Positions 8,566 through 17,276 of a DNA stretch of 38,050 nt are shown one piece after another (the stretch's first letter is position 1; each line of letters starts with the position of its first letter). The stretch is from positions 1 through 38,050 of the IMG/VR virus record IMGVR_UViG_3300021405_000036. The stretch is one strand, 5' to 3'. The position numbers and the translations under genes are program-made. This DNA is from a virus. The notes beneath the pieces were generated by a model, which saw only the letters and a program-made list of their open reading frames with translations, was not told the DNA's origin and did not search any database.

Positions 8566-9935
8566 TATTCAAGCCTCCCAGAGACAGGATTGAATTTCAA
8601 ACGCTTGCCGGACTTTTTGACGACTCCTTCATGGGCTTTATACCATTCCAAATCTCTTGCATGACCCGATTCTAATCCTTTTAGCATTTGGTCTAACTTT
8701 TCATCAACGGTTTCAGCATATTCTTCAAACTTTGGTTTTGTTACACCTGCCAAGTCAAAAGCCACTTTTAACCCTTTATGGGAATATTCAGTCGATTTTT
8801 TCCCAACTAATGTCCCAAATAAATCTTCAATCTCCCCCCAGGCTTTACGCTCTTTCTTTGTTTTTAATCCTCTTTTTCTTTGCTCCGGGCCTCCTAAGAA
8901 ATTTAATCCTCCTACACCAGGACCGAAAAGATGTTTATTATTTTTAATAGTTTCCTTGGCGTGCTTAATTTTTTTAATTAATTCTTCTGCCTCTGGAATT
9001 TCTTGACTCAGTGCATCTTTTCTTTTTACATCAAGAGATGTTTGCTCATGTTTGGCTTTATTTTCATCTTGTGTTTTTTGCTCTTCTAATTTAAGTTCAT
9101 GGTTATATTTCGCGAGCACTTTCTTTGCCTCTAATTCACGAGCTGTTTTTATTTCAGGTGTCTCTTTATAAACTCCATTAGCAGGCTGCTTCAATCCTAA
9201 CGCTTGGTAGGTTAATCCTCTTATAATATCGTCCATATTGATACCGCCTGGCAGACCAGATGATTTATTAGGTACGTAATCTGGAATATTCGGAATGAGG
9301 GTTTTTTCTTCTTCATGCCTGGGAATAGAGGGCACATAACTATGTTTTTTCATTTCAGGAACTGAAGGCAATTGACTTTCCATTGGAAATTTACCCTGAA
9401 CGGATGGAACGTAACTGCCTTTATTAGGGAAAAACTTTTGTAATTGGGCTAATAATTCAGGATTAGAAGCAATCATAGCCCCTAAATCACCTTGCTCTGG
9501 ATTATTTAACCCAACGCCGACTGGATTGATAAAACTATCATGGTTAAATTGATCCATTGAAGGAATAGGCCTATTTGTTCCTTCATTTATTTTTGGAATA
9601 GATGGAATATATGATTGAGCTTGATTAGGTGACTGCATTTCAGATTCAAATTGATGTAAATTTTTTATTAAGTTTTTAAACAAATTAAACTTATAATTTG
9701 GATCTAATTTTTGCAAAGCCAATTTATGCGCATCTGAAGCTGCCTGCGCCGCACGACCCCCAGCCGCCTTTTGTAATTCCAAATTATCCAAATGCTGACG
9801 CCAAGCACGCTGCATGTCCTCACGCTTAATTTGCGGATTAATCATCTGAGAAAATAAGTTACCACCTGTCGCAATTGCCTGATTTAACCCAGACAATGGC
9901 AATTGAGGCATAGGAATATTGAAGTTTAAGGCCAT
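8565..9935 (-). CDS. Probable ejection/virion protein (P22 gp20 position), 456 aa
   Basis: Similar in length to P22 gp20 and in the same gene position. Residues ~30-100 are helical and basic. Residues ~105-225 are low-complexity and carry four SYVPS-like motifs (SYIPSIP, SYVPSV, SYVPSIP, LIPNIPDYVP), which may be binding motifs. The C-terminal half is helical and Lys/Glu-rich (EAEELIKKIKHAKETIKNN). AGGAG precedes the ATG. Role in DNA delivery is inferred from context. I do not see a recognisable catalytic domain. Confidence 0.68.
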   Translation of the reverse strand: MALNFNIPMPQLPLSGLNQAIATGGNLFSQMINPQIKREDMQRAWRQHLDNLELQKAAGGRAAQAASDAHKLALQKLDPNYKFNLFKNLIKNLHQFESEMQSPNQAQSYIPSIPKINEGTNRPIPSMDQFNHDSFINPVGVGLNNPEQGDLGAMIASNPELLAQLQKFFPNKGSYVPSVQGKFPMESQLPSVPEMKKHSYVPSIPRHEEEKTLIPNIPDYVPNKSSGLPGGINMDDIIRGLTYQALGLKQPANGVYKETPEIKTARELEAKKVLAKYNHELKLEEQKTQDENKAKHEQTSLDVKRKDALSQEIPEAEELIKKIKHAKETIKNNKHLFGPGVGGLNFLGGPEQRKRGLKTKKERKAWGEIEDLFGTLVGKKSTEYSHKGLKVAFDLAGVTKPKFEEYAETVDEKLDQMLKGLESGHARDLEWYKAHEGVVKKSGKRLKFNPVSGRLE

Positions 9936-9936
9936 C

Positions 9937-10563
9937 TTAATGTGCTCCTGTATTCCAAGGATTATTATTCAATCCCAATTTACCCATTCCCCATGCCTGA
10001 CCTACAGGCGTCATAAAGGAAGTAATGCCTTGTAATAATTTACTAAGCATGTCCCCTGGTGCATTCATCTCACCAAACTTCATACCTGCACTGTTAGAAC
10101 CCATGTTCTGCGCATTTGTATTCATCTGCCCAGCTGCATTAGCACCGGTATTATACATACCACCTGAAGTATCAACACCCTTAGTGTACATATCCATCAT
10201 CTGTTTCAAATAATTTTGCTTATCTTCTGCCGCAATTCCCGCAGTCCCTGCTTGAATGGCTTGCAGCGCAGGCGATGAACCCAACAATCCCATAGAACTT
10301 GCCGCATCTAATCCTTGATTTTGCGCCATGTTCATGGTGTTTTTAGCTGCATCACTGGTTGTGTAATTCTTTTCCCACTGGTCTCGAAGCCCGCTAGGAT
10401 TCATCAATTGCTGGATGGCATCAGTTAATGTCTTACCCTGATTTATACCATTCTGGTTATAAGGCTGTTGAAAACCCTGTCCTTGATTATAATATTTATC
10501 CAGTTGCCCTTGAGCCCCTTGATAGCCCTTCTCAGGATGTAAAAAACTTGATAACCAGCTCAT
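9937..10563 (-). CDS. Gln/Asn-rich virion protein (P22 gp7 position), 208 aa
   Basis: The start is MSWLSSFLHPEKGY at 10563, with AAGGA 9 bases upstream. The frame is open 19 codons further, but that start would overlap the upstream gene. The N-terminus (SFLHPEKGYQGAQGQLDKYY) and the Gln/Asn-rich helical body (LGSSPALQAIQAGTAGIA) match a type of phage virion protein I recognise in podoviruses, usually next to ejection proteins. Length is close to P22 gp7 (about 229 residues). DNA-transfer function is inferred from position. Confidence 0.7.
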   Translation of the reverse strand: MSWLSSFLHPEKGYQGAQGQLDKYYNQGQGFQQPYNQNGINQGKTLTDAIQQLMNPSGLRDQWEKNYTTSDAAKNTMNMAQNQGLDAASSMGLLGSSPALQAIQAGTAGIAAEDKQNYLKQMMDMYTKGVDTSGGMYNTGANAAGQMNTNAQNMGSNSAGMKFGEMNAPGDMLSKLLQGITSFMTPVGQAWGMGKLGLNNNPWNTGAH

Positions 10564-10574
10564 AATGTATGTCC

Positions 10575-11042
10575 TTATACAATGACAAATCCTGTTGTCT
10601 GTGTGGAAAGTGTAATCCATGTCGTATTTTCAAGGACACACACTAATTCTATACTGTCATAACGGCTAGAAGATGCAACACTCGTTGTGGCAGTCGCCCC
10701 CACATCCGCAATCTGAATCGTCTGCCCTGCACCCGTTAACATAATCCACCCACCACTTCCTTGTCCTGCAATAGTCACACGATTGCCAGGAACACACATC
10801 ACGGGTAATTGAAAGGTAGTCACTAAAGTATTGGTTGGGATATAGAGCGAATTCACCTCAACCGTTTGTGTAAACGCAAGAGTTGAAGGCTGTATTACCG
10901 TGGTTGATAAAGCCGCTCCTTCAATATCGGCTATATTTTCATTCAATGAATCAATCAATACCCAAATCCATTGTAAAAATTCAGCAGGAAAGGTGCTGTT
11001 GGTAATCGGTGCTGAATCGATTCGGTCAAGATTTAGACTCAT
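10575..11042 (-). CDS. Small beta-structured tail/knob protein (P22 gp26 position), 155 aa
   Basis: Residues 1-40 include a helix (FLQWIWVLIDSLNENIADIE). Residues 40-155 are beta-rich, ending in TIAGQGSGGWIMLTGAGQTI and SSRYDSIELVCVLENTTWI. This G-GSGGW-I...YDSIELVC pattern recurs at the tips of phage tail proteins. The gene directly follows the gp10-like gene, where P22 encodes its tail needle. The start has GGAGGGG upstream and overlaps the previous stop as TGATG. A tail plug, needle or knob role is inferred, not shown. Confidence 0.66.
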   Translation of the reverse strand: MSLNLDRIDSAPITNSTFPAEFLQWIWVLIDSLNENIADIEGAALSTTVIQPSTLAFTQTVEVNSLYIPTNTLVTTFQLPVMCVPGNRVTIAGQGSGGWIMLTGAGQTIQIADVGATATTSVASSSRYDSIELVCVLENTTWITLSTQTTGFVIV

Positions 11043-12829
11043 CAGTTAGCCCCTCCTGACACACGACGTGTTGCGCGCACAGCACCTAATACAACAATGG
11101 GTGCAGAACTGACTGCAACTAGCTTATAACATCGATTTCTAGAGCATCCTAACTCATACCATCTCATACGCCAACGATAGGCCCCAAGGGGGCTAAATTC
11201 CCGCACATCTGCTTGGGTGAAGGTGATTCCCCCATCATCGCTATAATAAAGCTCAATGTAAGGCTTAAACAAAGTATAATAATGAGTGTCATCAAATTGT
11301 GGTGTGTTCGTACCTTCTTGGATAAGAAGCGCGCCATCCTCTGAGACGATATATACCGGGACATCCGGTGTAGATGTTTCGCCAACAATATAGACGGTAT
11401 TATTAAAGGGAGCAGTGCTCTTATAGAACGTCTGGTCACCGAATACAAAATCAATCTCCACGTACTCATCCAAAAACTCCGCGTAATCTTCCGGTGAATA
11501 AATCTGTTTGGTCGTCAACTCATAGCGCATAGGGTATTTTAAAAATGCATCAGGGGCTTGAGTGTCTAATTGCGCAGGATTTAATAACTCATTGTAATAA
11601 ATGTTTCCAGCCATCTGATACATGGCTCGGTCACCCTGTACGGTAACAAGATGCGTGTTATTGAAATACACATGCTTTTCAATTCGGTTCCTATCGCCAT
11701 CTAGTTCAATGGTGCGAGCCCATGTTTGTGTGGCAAAATTATATTCAATAGAGTTCGCATTTTGCTCTACATCTAAATCTGCAAGTCCTGCATAAACTCC
11801 CGCATTGGCTCGATAGAAAATTGTATTTTCGTATTGATATAAAAATCCATCAACCGTTGTAAATAAGAAGGGTGACATAGAGCTAGAATGTGCTGAATCT
11901 TGCAATAAAACGTTAATGGCCTGAGAGGATATAGGCTTAGGCAATTGCCCATCGCTCATCATAAAGGTCACTAAACCATCTTCATTTTGTGCAAGCCAGA
12001 CCATCATGCCAAAGTTTACAGCTAGTGAATTGGGATCGTTTATGCCAAAGTTAAAGTTGTATGAGGAGTTCTTTTTCCATGGGAATGTTCTTGTTGCATT
12101 GGCCACTGTAAGCGATGAGGTAATATTGGCCCACACATCGGTAGTATAGTCACAAAGAATATACAATTGATTCTGTAGTACGGCAAATTGACCAATTACT
12201 CCAGTAGCTCTATTAAATAATGCAAATTGATTTGGGGCAACACCAAAACTAAAGCAAGCTGAAGCACCACCCGCAACATTAACCGTACTTAACCTATAAT
12301 TGGGCGTTTTATCTGTGCTTACAACAAAACGATCTCCAAAGGTTGCAATATAGCGGGGATTTGGAGGTCTATTAGGATCGGTCACAACAACCGCGGTTGT
12401 TGTCATTCCCCCTTCTGTTATCAGAAAGGTATTATGACCATCCGTCATCATCACATAGACCAAATTATCAACGGGCAAATAAGCCGCCCAAATAGCTTCC
12501 CCAAGGGTCACGCTAATGGGCAACGTCACCTGATTATAAAACTTATCATATTGGTAAACAGTCGTACCATCCACCACATAGAAATAGTTAATTGATTTAA
12601 AAACAGCCACAGGCTCTGCGTTAAATATCAATCTATTTTGGCCTAGAGCATTAACATGAGCACGACCCATGGCAGGATATAGGGCATATTTTTTCTTGCC
12701 CGTAGGTACTTCAATGCCATACCAGTTGGCACAGTCTTGGGAGCCGTATTGTGTAAAGCGCTGCCTGTCGTAGTAACAGAAGATATCTAAATCTTGAAGT
12801 TCTGTGCCATTTGCAGACGGACCTTTCAT
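11042..12829 (-). CDS. Packaged-DNA stabilisation / tail hub protein, P22 gp10-like, 595 aa
   Basis: Repeated beta-blade-like segments (YALYPAMGRAHVNALGQNRLIF, YFYVVDGTTVYQYDKF, LVYVMMTDGHNTFLITEGG) fit the gp10 family, which closes the P22 portal after packaging and anchors the tailspikes. It is longer than P22 gp10 (472 residues). The C-terminal ~150 residues include IYIVSEDG-like insertions and RWRMRWYELGCSRNRCYKL. It follows the gp4-like gene and precedes a gp26-position gene, as in P22. The start has AGGAAT upstream. Family assignment is fairly secure from order and fold pattern. Confidence 0.78.
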   Translation of the reverse strand: MKGPSANGTELQDLDIFCYYDRQRFTQYGSQDCANWYGIEVPTGKKKYALYPAMGRAHVNALGQNRLIFNAEPVAVFKSINYFYVVDGTTVYQYDKFYNQVTLPISVTLGEAIWAAYLPVDNLVYVMMTDGHNTFLITEGGMTTTAVVVTDPNRPPNPRYIATFGDRFVVSTDKTPNYRLSTVNVAGGASACFSFGVAPNQFALFNRATGVIGQFAVLQNQLYILCDYTTDVWANITSSLTVANATRTFPWKKNSSYNFNFGINDPNSLAVNFGMMVWLAQNEDGLVTFMMSDGQLPKPISSQAINVLLQDSAHSSSMSPFLFTTVDGFLYQYENTIFYRANAGVYAGLADLDVEQNANSIEYNFATQTWARTIELDGDRNRIEKHVYFNNTHLVTVQGDRAMYQMAGNIYYNELLNPAQLDTQAPDAFLKYPMRYELTTKQIYSPEDYAEFLDEYVEIDFVFGDQTFYKSTAPFNNTVYIVGETSTPDVPVYIVSEDGALLIQEGTNTPQFDDTHYYTLFKPYIELYYSDDGGITFTQADVREFSPLGAYRWRMRWYELGCSRNRCYKLVAVSSAPIVVLGAVRATRRVSGGAN

Positions 12830-12831
12830 GA

Positions 12832-13773
12832 TTATATTCCTGCCCTAACGCGAAATGCTCCATTGAGCAAACTTTGCTCATCCCCTGCAATCGATAAATT
12901 AACCTCAGAAGATGCCTCAATAATATCCTTCAACTCTCGATAATCTGCCTCTAAATCAGGAGTCCAGGCCATGCCTCGTGATTTGAATTTAGAAACATAC
13001 TTGCCAACAGCATATAAAAAGAACAATTGATAGTAATCAGGCAATACAGATAAATCACTGTTAGCAGTCAATGGCAATAGAGAAAATTTGCCACGTGCAA
13101 AGAATGTAAAAAATTGACTTGGAGCTGGATAGAGCTGCGCACTAACAAAAGCTACATCAGGAAAAGTAATGATAAAACGTGGCAATCCAATGAGCGGCTC
13201 ATACTTCCATGCGGCCAAGAACTCATCTCGGCTTTTATCGATCAAGGGATAAGTCACACCATTAAGCAATAACCATGCGCTATCTAAATTAGCTAATCGC
13301 CCTTGTTTGATATAAGCAACCGTTGGGTCACTTGAGTCATGAGTGAATGTTAGATTATGCGTGCCGTTTTGGGTTGCATTGTTTGATATGGTAATCACGT
13401 TACCAATAATGGATATAATAGTGGATAGTGCTGGAATGCCGCCCCCTGTCACTAAATCCCCAATAAAATACAATCCACTATTAACGACCGTAAAACTGGG
13501 TGAGCCAATATTTGTGGTCACAATCTCATTTAATGTGGTTGTTGTAGAGTAATCGGGTGGTGTAAAAAATATTTGATTTTGAGGCGTGTTGATATTAACT
13601 GATACGGTTTTAGCAATCGTAAGCATCAATCCTGTTGAAGCATATGAGGCCAACAATTGATTTAAAACGCGTATTGCAAGACTCATATCATCGCCATGCA
13701 AAGGAATCGTAGGATTTGATGCGCTGATTAGGCGATACATTTGGAACACAAACTCGCGCACGCTAAATTCCAT
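12832..13773 (-). CDS. Head-tail adaptor, P22 gp4-like, with inserted beta region, 313 aa
   Basis: The N-terminus (VREFVFQMYRLISASNP, then MSLAIRVLNQLLASYASTGLML) and C-terminus (LPDYYQLFFLYAVGKYVSKF, then LEADYRELKDIIEAS) are the helical halves expected of a gp4-type adaptor. P22 gp4 is only 166 residues. Here a beta-rich insertion (about residues 75-145, FTVVNSGLYFIGDLVTGGG...) separates the halves. It would sit under the portal and seal packaged DNA. AAGGAAT lies before the ATG, and it is followed 2 bases later by the gp10-like gene. The insertion is the unusual point. Confidence 0.7.
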   Translation of the reverse strand: MEFSVREFVFQMYRLISASNPTIPLHGDDMSLAIRVLNQLLASYASTGLMLTIAKTVSVNINTPQNQIFFTPPDYSTTTTLNEIVTTNIGSPSFTVVNSGLYFIGDLVTGGGIPALSTIISIIGNVITISNNATQNGTHNLTFTHDSSDPTVAYIKQGRLANLDSAWLLLNGVTYPLIDKSRDEFLAAWKYEPLIGLPRFIITFPDVAFVSAQLYPAPSQFFTFFARGKFSLLPLTANSDLSVLPDYYQLFFLYAVGKYVSKFKSRGMAWTPDLEADYRELKDIIEASSEVNLSIAGDEQSLLNGAFRVRAGI

Positions 13774-13775
13774 GA

Positions 13776-14036
13776 TTATTCCTTAGGCAAAAACCCATCG
13801 TCCTTATTAAATTCAAGCGTTCGCACATTCTCTTTCTTGACACGCTTTGGCTTTTCAACGGGAATGCGGTTCACTGCATCTTCTTTTAATGCAAACCATA
13901 TGCCTGTCGCCATGTGCGCTTCGAATTCATCCCATGAATTCACTAATTTACTTACGCCATTTTCCCCATAAATAAATGCTCTAAAATTCTTTTTGGATAC
14001 AATCCTTCCCAGGTATGTAGCTGGAATCCCTTCCAT
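13776..14036 (-). CDS. Small hypothetical virion-region protein, 86 aa
   Basis: Sits between coat and the gp4-like gene, on the same strand. It starts MEGIPATYLGRIVSKKNFR and has a basic C-terminal tail (KPKRVKKENVRTLEFNKDDG). There is no membrane segment. AAGGATG lies upstream of the ATG. The family is not recognised. Position suggests a head completion or decoration role. Confidence 0.72.
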   Translation of the reverse strand: MEGIPATYLGRIVSKKNFRAFIYGENGVSKLVNSWDEFEAHMATGIWFALKEDAVNRIPVEKPKRVKKENVRTLEFNKDDGFLPKE

Positions 14037-14059
14037 AAATCATCATCCTTGTAAAGCAT

Positions 14060-14097
14060 AAAATTGACGCCCACGATTTTATGTAGGCATCAATTTT
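14060..14097 (-). terminator. Rho-independent terminator after coat gene
   Basis: Arms 14060-14071 and 14086-14097 pair over 12 bp with one G-T wobble, with a 14-base loop. On the minus strand the right arm ends in TTTT. It lies 7 bases past the coat stop, where many phages attenuate transcription so that coat is made in excess over downstream genes. Confidence 0.68.
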
Positions 14098-14104
14098 ACT
14101 TAAA

Positions 14105-15355
14105 TTAAGACATAATCATCACAGCAAACTCAGGGTTAATAGCCACACCGCAAATCACGTCAATACGGTCTAGCTGCTCATAGTTCCTGATATCAGCACC
14201 CAAAGAGTAGGTCATCGCCAACTTATACAAATCAGAATAACGTGTAACCGCCTCTACACCACCACGCAATTCTTTAATTGGGGGTGCGGCGAACACAACA
14301 GCTTGTGTGTGATAAGCCAAAGACACGTTATGTGATGCGTACAGCAACATTTGAGCACCATTTGGAATGGCGGCAGAGATGTTTTGACGTGCATCAGGAC
14401 CGACAACAATAGTTGGGTTCACAGGGATATCAGCTGTAGATCCGTTTGCTGAGATAACTTGTGCTGTAACCACAAATTGTGCAGGAGCATCATAGATTGG
14501 CTCATAAGTCAATGGGTTCACCATGTAGACACCAGCTGCAGGTGCTACTTGAATAATGTCGCCGACATTAAATACAACAGTCCCTGGAGCTTGTCCTAGA
14601 CCTGTTACAGAAATGGTATTACCACCTGTAATGGGTCCGTTGGTCACAGTACCTGCAAGCAACATACCAGCAGGAGGGGAGCCCCCTAATTGTCCCGCAC
14701 CTGCAATTTGACGTTGTAAGAAGTTAGTCTTAAAGAAGTCAAATCCAGATAGATGACCGACAAATCCGTCAATTAACGCACCTGTATTCACAGTCATGTT
14801 GAACGTATTGAATAAGTCATTAGAAAGGTTAGCTGCAATTCGAGGTGGGACACCTGCGTAGCGCTTACCATCCTCTGGAATCGCAAGCTCGGTCATAAGC
14901 GCATCGGCACTTAATACTGTATTAAAATCAACCGGAACGCCTGGAGTTCCTACAGATTGGTAGACCTGGTCTTGGAATTGCGTGGCAATGAAGTTTTCGA
15001 CTAAGTTTGCTAGGCGTTTAGCACGTGGAGCATTAGCCATTTCCAAATAAGGTTCATCACGTGCGCGGTCGAATGTCAGCTCAAAGCCTGTGTATTCGAT
15101 CATAGTACGAAATTGCTTGGTGATTGATAGCGGCCTGATAATCTGAACGCGAGCTTCAGAGGTAGCAGATGCACCTTCACCAGCGAGGTATCTTTCTTCT
15201 AAACGGTAATCAATGGTTTGACCAGTTGCGAAGCGTAGGTTTTTGAAATCAGCTTCAAGGTTTCTGTTCGAGGTTCTTGCGAAAGAAAGTGAATTCCAGA
15301 AGCGCACAAAGACGTCATCTAGTACATATTGGGTCTCACGAAATATATTCGCCAT
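14105..15355 (-). CDS. Major capsid protein, P22 coat-like, 416 aa
   Basis: Length and layout match the P22 coat family (430 residues). Early residues include an N-arm-like NSLSFARTSNRNLEADFKNL. The middle segment GHLSGFDFFKTNFLQRQIAG parallels the P22 RQVAGFDDVL region. A beta-insertion (TISVTGLGQAPGTVVFNVGD...) corresponds to the coat-specific region with GDKISFAGV in P22. It is preceded by scaffold (with a methyltransferase in between) and followed by a terminator. AGGGAG lies upstream of the ATG. The 150-base leader (15356-15504) has a TATAAT on the minus strand but no convincing -35. Confidence 0.87.
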   Translation of the reverse strand: MANIFRETQYVLDDVFVRFWNSLSFARTSNRNLEADFKNLRFATGQTIDYRLEERYLAGEGASATSEARVQIIRPLSITKQFRTMIEYTGFELTFDRARDEPYLEMANAPRAKRLANLVENFIATQFQDQVYQSVGTPGVPVDFNTVLSADALMTELAIPEDGKRYAGVPPRIAANLSNDLFNTFNMTVNTGALIDGFVGHLSGFDFFKTNFLQRQIAGAGQLGGSPPAGMLLAGTVTNGPITGGNTISVTGLGQAPGTVVFNVGDIIQVAPAAGVYMVNPLTYEPIYDAPAQFVVTAQVISANGSTADIPVNPTIVVGPDARQNISAAIPNGAQMLLYASHNVSLAYHTQAVVFAAPPIKELRGGVEAVTRYSDLYKLAMTYSLGADIRNYEQLDRIDVICGVAINPEFAVMIMS

Positions 15356-15504
15356 TATTGTACTCCCTGTACAAATAATTATAAAAATGCTCTATTGAGC
15401 GCCTTTAATCTCATTTGTCAGACGGAAGACAATAATTTACGCGTCTAAATCTTTTGTGGGTGATGGAGTCCCTTACTCATCGATTACAGGTTAGTTAAGG
15501 ATTG

Positions 15505-16248
15505 TTAATTTGTCAAATGTGACTTTATTCTATCCAGGGATAAGTCATAATAAGTTTTATCTTTCTCAAAACCTATATAATTTCTTTTGGTATTGATTGC
15601 AGCTATTGCTGTTGTACCACTTCCCATGCAGAAATCTAGTACTGTATCGCCTTCGTTGGAGTAGGTTTTGATTAGATATTCCATGAGGGCAATGGGTTTT
15701 TGGGTGGGGTGAATAGTTCTTTCAACTACTTTAAATTCTATAACTTGTTTTGGGTATCTTTTGCCATCTTTATTTGGATAATTTATTTTTTTATATTTTC
15801 CATAGCACTCAGATCCATTGGCGCTTATTTTATCGGGTCCTTTTTTATCTCCGAAGGGCTTTCCAATTGTGAATTGTGGATTATAAGTAGGTTTATTTTT
15901 GTAAAATACTAAAATATCCTCTTTATCTTTCAAAGGTTGGTTTTTGGCATACAGATGTCCCACACCTTTATTTTTTTTCCAAATCCAATCATATTTAAAC
16001 ATTTTTAAATTGCTACAAACCAATATGCTTGTAAATGGTTGAGCGGAAGTTAAAATCACAGCAGAATTTTTTTTTATTATTCTATTGATATGTATCCACA
16101 TTTTTTCCAAATCAATAACTACATCCCACTTACACGCGGTTTTCCCATAAGGCATATCACACAAAACCATATCAATGGATTTATCAGGGATACGCTTCAT
16201 GCCTTCCAGGCAATCTTCATTAAATATTTTATTGATTAAATCATGCAT
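15505..16248 (-). CDS. DNA methyltransferase (DPPY type, beta-class order), 247 aa
   Basis: Motif IV is DMPYG (residues 31-35), in a LCDMPYGKTACKWD context typical of phage N6-adenine or N4-cytosine methyltransferases. The AdoMet-binding motif DFCMGSGTT (205-213) comes near the C-terminus after HPTQKP. This IV-then-I order is the beta class. No partner restriction enzyme is adjacent, so it is an orphan that may protect phage DNA or mark it. It sits between scaffold and coat, which are adjacent in P22. It is AT-richer than those genes and has no clear ribosome site. It looks like an inserted accessory gene. Target sequence unknown. Confidence 0.86.
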   Translation of the reverse strand: MHDLINKIFNEDCLEGMKRIPDKSIDMVLCDMPYGKTACKWDVVIDLEKMWIHINRIIKKNSAVILTSAQPFTSILVCSNLKMFKYDWIWKKNKGVGHLYAKNQPLKDKEDILVFYKNKPTYNPQFTIGKPFGDKKGPDKISANGSECYGKYKKINYPNKDGKRYPKQVIEFKVVERTIHPTQKPIALMEYLIKTYSNEGDTVLDFCMGSGTTAIAAINTKRNYIGFEKDKTYYDLSLDRIKSHLTN

Positions 16249-16333
16249 TTATTTGTCAAATATGCTTATAATATAGGCACCTAGCCCGACGGGGCGAAAA
16301 GGCCGTGTCTCATCGCCATGGCCCTGGTATAAT
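16249..16333. other. GC-rich structured spacer between scaffold and methyltransferase
   Basis: The spacer contains overlapping hairpin options: GGCGA/TCGCC, and GCCC/GGGC around GACG. TATAAT-like boxes lie on both sides on the plus strand (TATAAT at 16266-16271 and again near 16320). No ORF is supported. It may be an attenuator after scaffold or the scar of the methyltransferase insertion. No known RNA family is recognised. Confidence 0.35.
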
Positions 16334-17248
16334 CTACCGTCTACCACCTGAGCGCTGCTTCATCTGCGCCAATTTCTTAGCCTCAGACTTTGCAATCAAC
16401 TCCTCAATGGTCGGCTCACGCTTCTTTTTAATCTCAGGCGCAACGCTATCCTCTTGCGTGCGACCCATGGGGCGTGGTGCTGTAGTTGTTTGTTTATTGC
16501 GTCTCATGCGCTCCTCAAGCTTTCCCATTTCTCGCACCTGTGCGTATGGGTCACGTAACTTAGAAATTCGCTCTAATTCTTTGGCCTCACGCTTGGCTGC
16601 CGCATATAAAAATGCTGCTGGATTTTCCATGTCACGCGTTGCAAGCGTCATGTGATTAGATATTTCAAACGGCAATGAATCAACCACATCCACAAAATCA
16701 TCAAACTTGTTCATACCCTCACGAAACTTAGTTGTAAATTCTTGCTGTACTTTGGCCTCTTCATAGCGTTGTCGTTCTTGAGCATCCTCATCATTCATTG
16801 ATCTTACAGTTTGCTTTATAACCGCTGCTAACTGTTGCTGCCAATCACCTGATGCATTAGGGTCGTACTCAAAGTCCTTTGCCGCTTGCTGGACCTTTTG
16901 GCTTGCCCCTTGGCTGGCAAGTTGTGCGCGCAAAGATTCAATCTCTGACTCATATTTTTTAGCTTGCTTTTTTAAGCGTTCGCGTATTTCTTTGTTCTCG
17001 GGCTCTTTTTCATTGCCGTAGTCATCGTATTCTTTCTTGGCAGCTTTGGGCTCCTCTGGCTCATCTTTTGCTTGTTCGCTCGGCTCTGGCTCTTGCTCGT
17101 CGGGCTCATCATATTCTGGAGCGTCCTCGTGCTCTGGCGTGCTGGATTCTAATTCTTCTTCAACCTCTGGTGCATCCACAGGCTCAACTTTCTGTGTCGG
17201 GCTTTGACCACCACCCATTAATAAATCATCTATATTTGTTGTTGGCAT
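16334..17248 (-). CDS. Scaffolding protein, 304 aa
   Basis: Classic scaffold composition: very acidic N-terminal third (EEELESSTPEHEDAPEYDEPDEQEPE), a long helical middle (RERLKKQAKKYESEIESLRAQL), and a basic helical C-terminus (KKKREPTIEELIAKSEAKKL) of the kind that binds coat. It is similar in length to P22 gp8 (303 residues), lying between portal and coat as in P22, apart from the inserted methyltransferase. AAGGGA lies 7 bases before the ATG. It directs procapsid assembly and leaves before packaging. Confidence 0.82.
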   Translation of the reverse strand: MPTTNIDDLLMGGGQSPTQKVEPVDAPEVEEELESSTPEHEDAPEYDEPDEQEPEPSEQAKDEPEEPKAAKKEYDDYGNEKEPENKEIRERLKKQAKKYESEIESLRAQLASQGASQKVQQAAKDFEYDPNASGDWQQQLAAVIKQTVRSMNDEDAQERQRYEEAKVQQEFTTKFREGMNKFDDFVDVVDSLPFEISNHMTLATRDMENPAAFLYAAAKREAKELERISKLRDPYAQVREMGKLEERMRRNKQTTTAPRPMGRTQEDSVAPEIKKKREPTIEELIAKSEAKKLAQMKQRSGGRR

Positions 17249-17276
17249 AAAGCATCCCTTCGTTACAGTTTAAAAA

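Noticed and set aside
15356-15504. Coat-specific promoter in the leader
   Set aside because: TATAAT is present on the minus strand, but no acceptable -35 at 16-18 bases, so not listed as a promoter.
16305-16655. 116-codon plus-strand ORF opposite scaffold
   Set aside because: No family resemblance or ribosome site, and fully covered by a clear scaffold gene.
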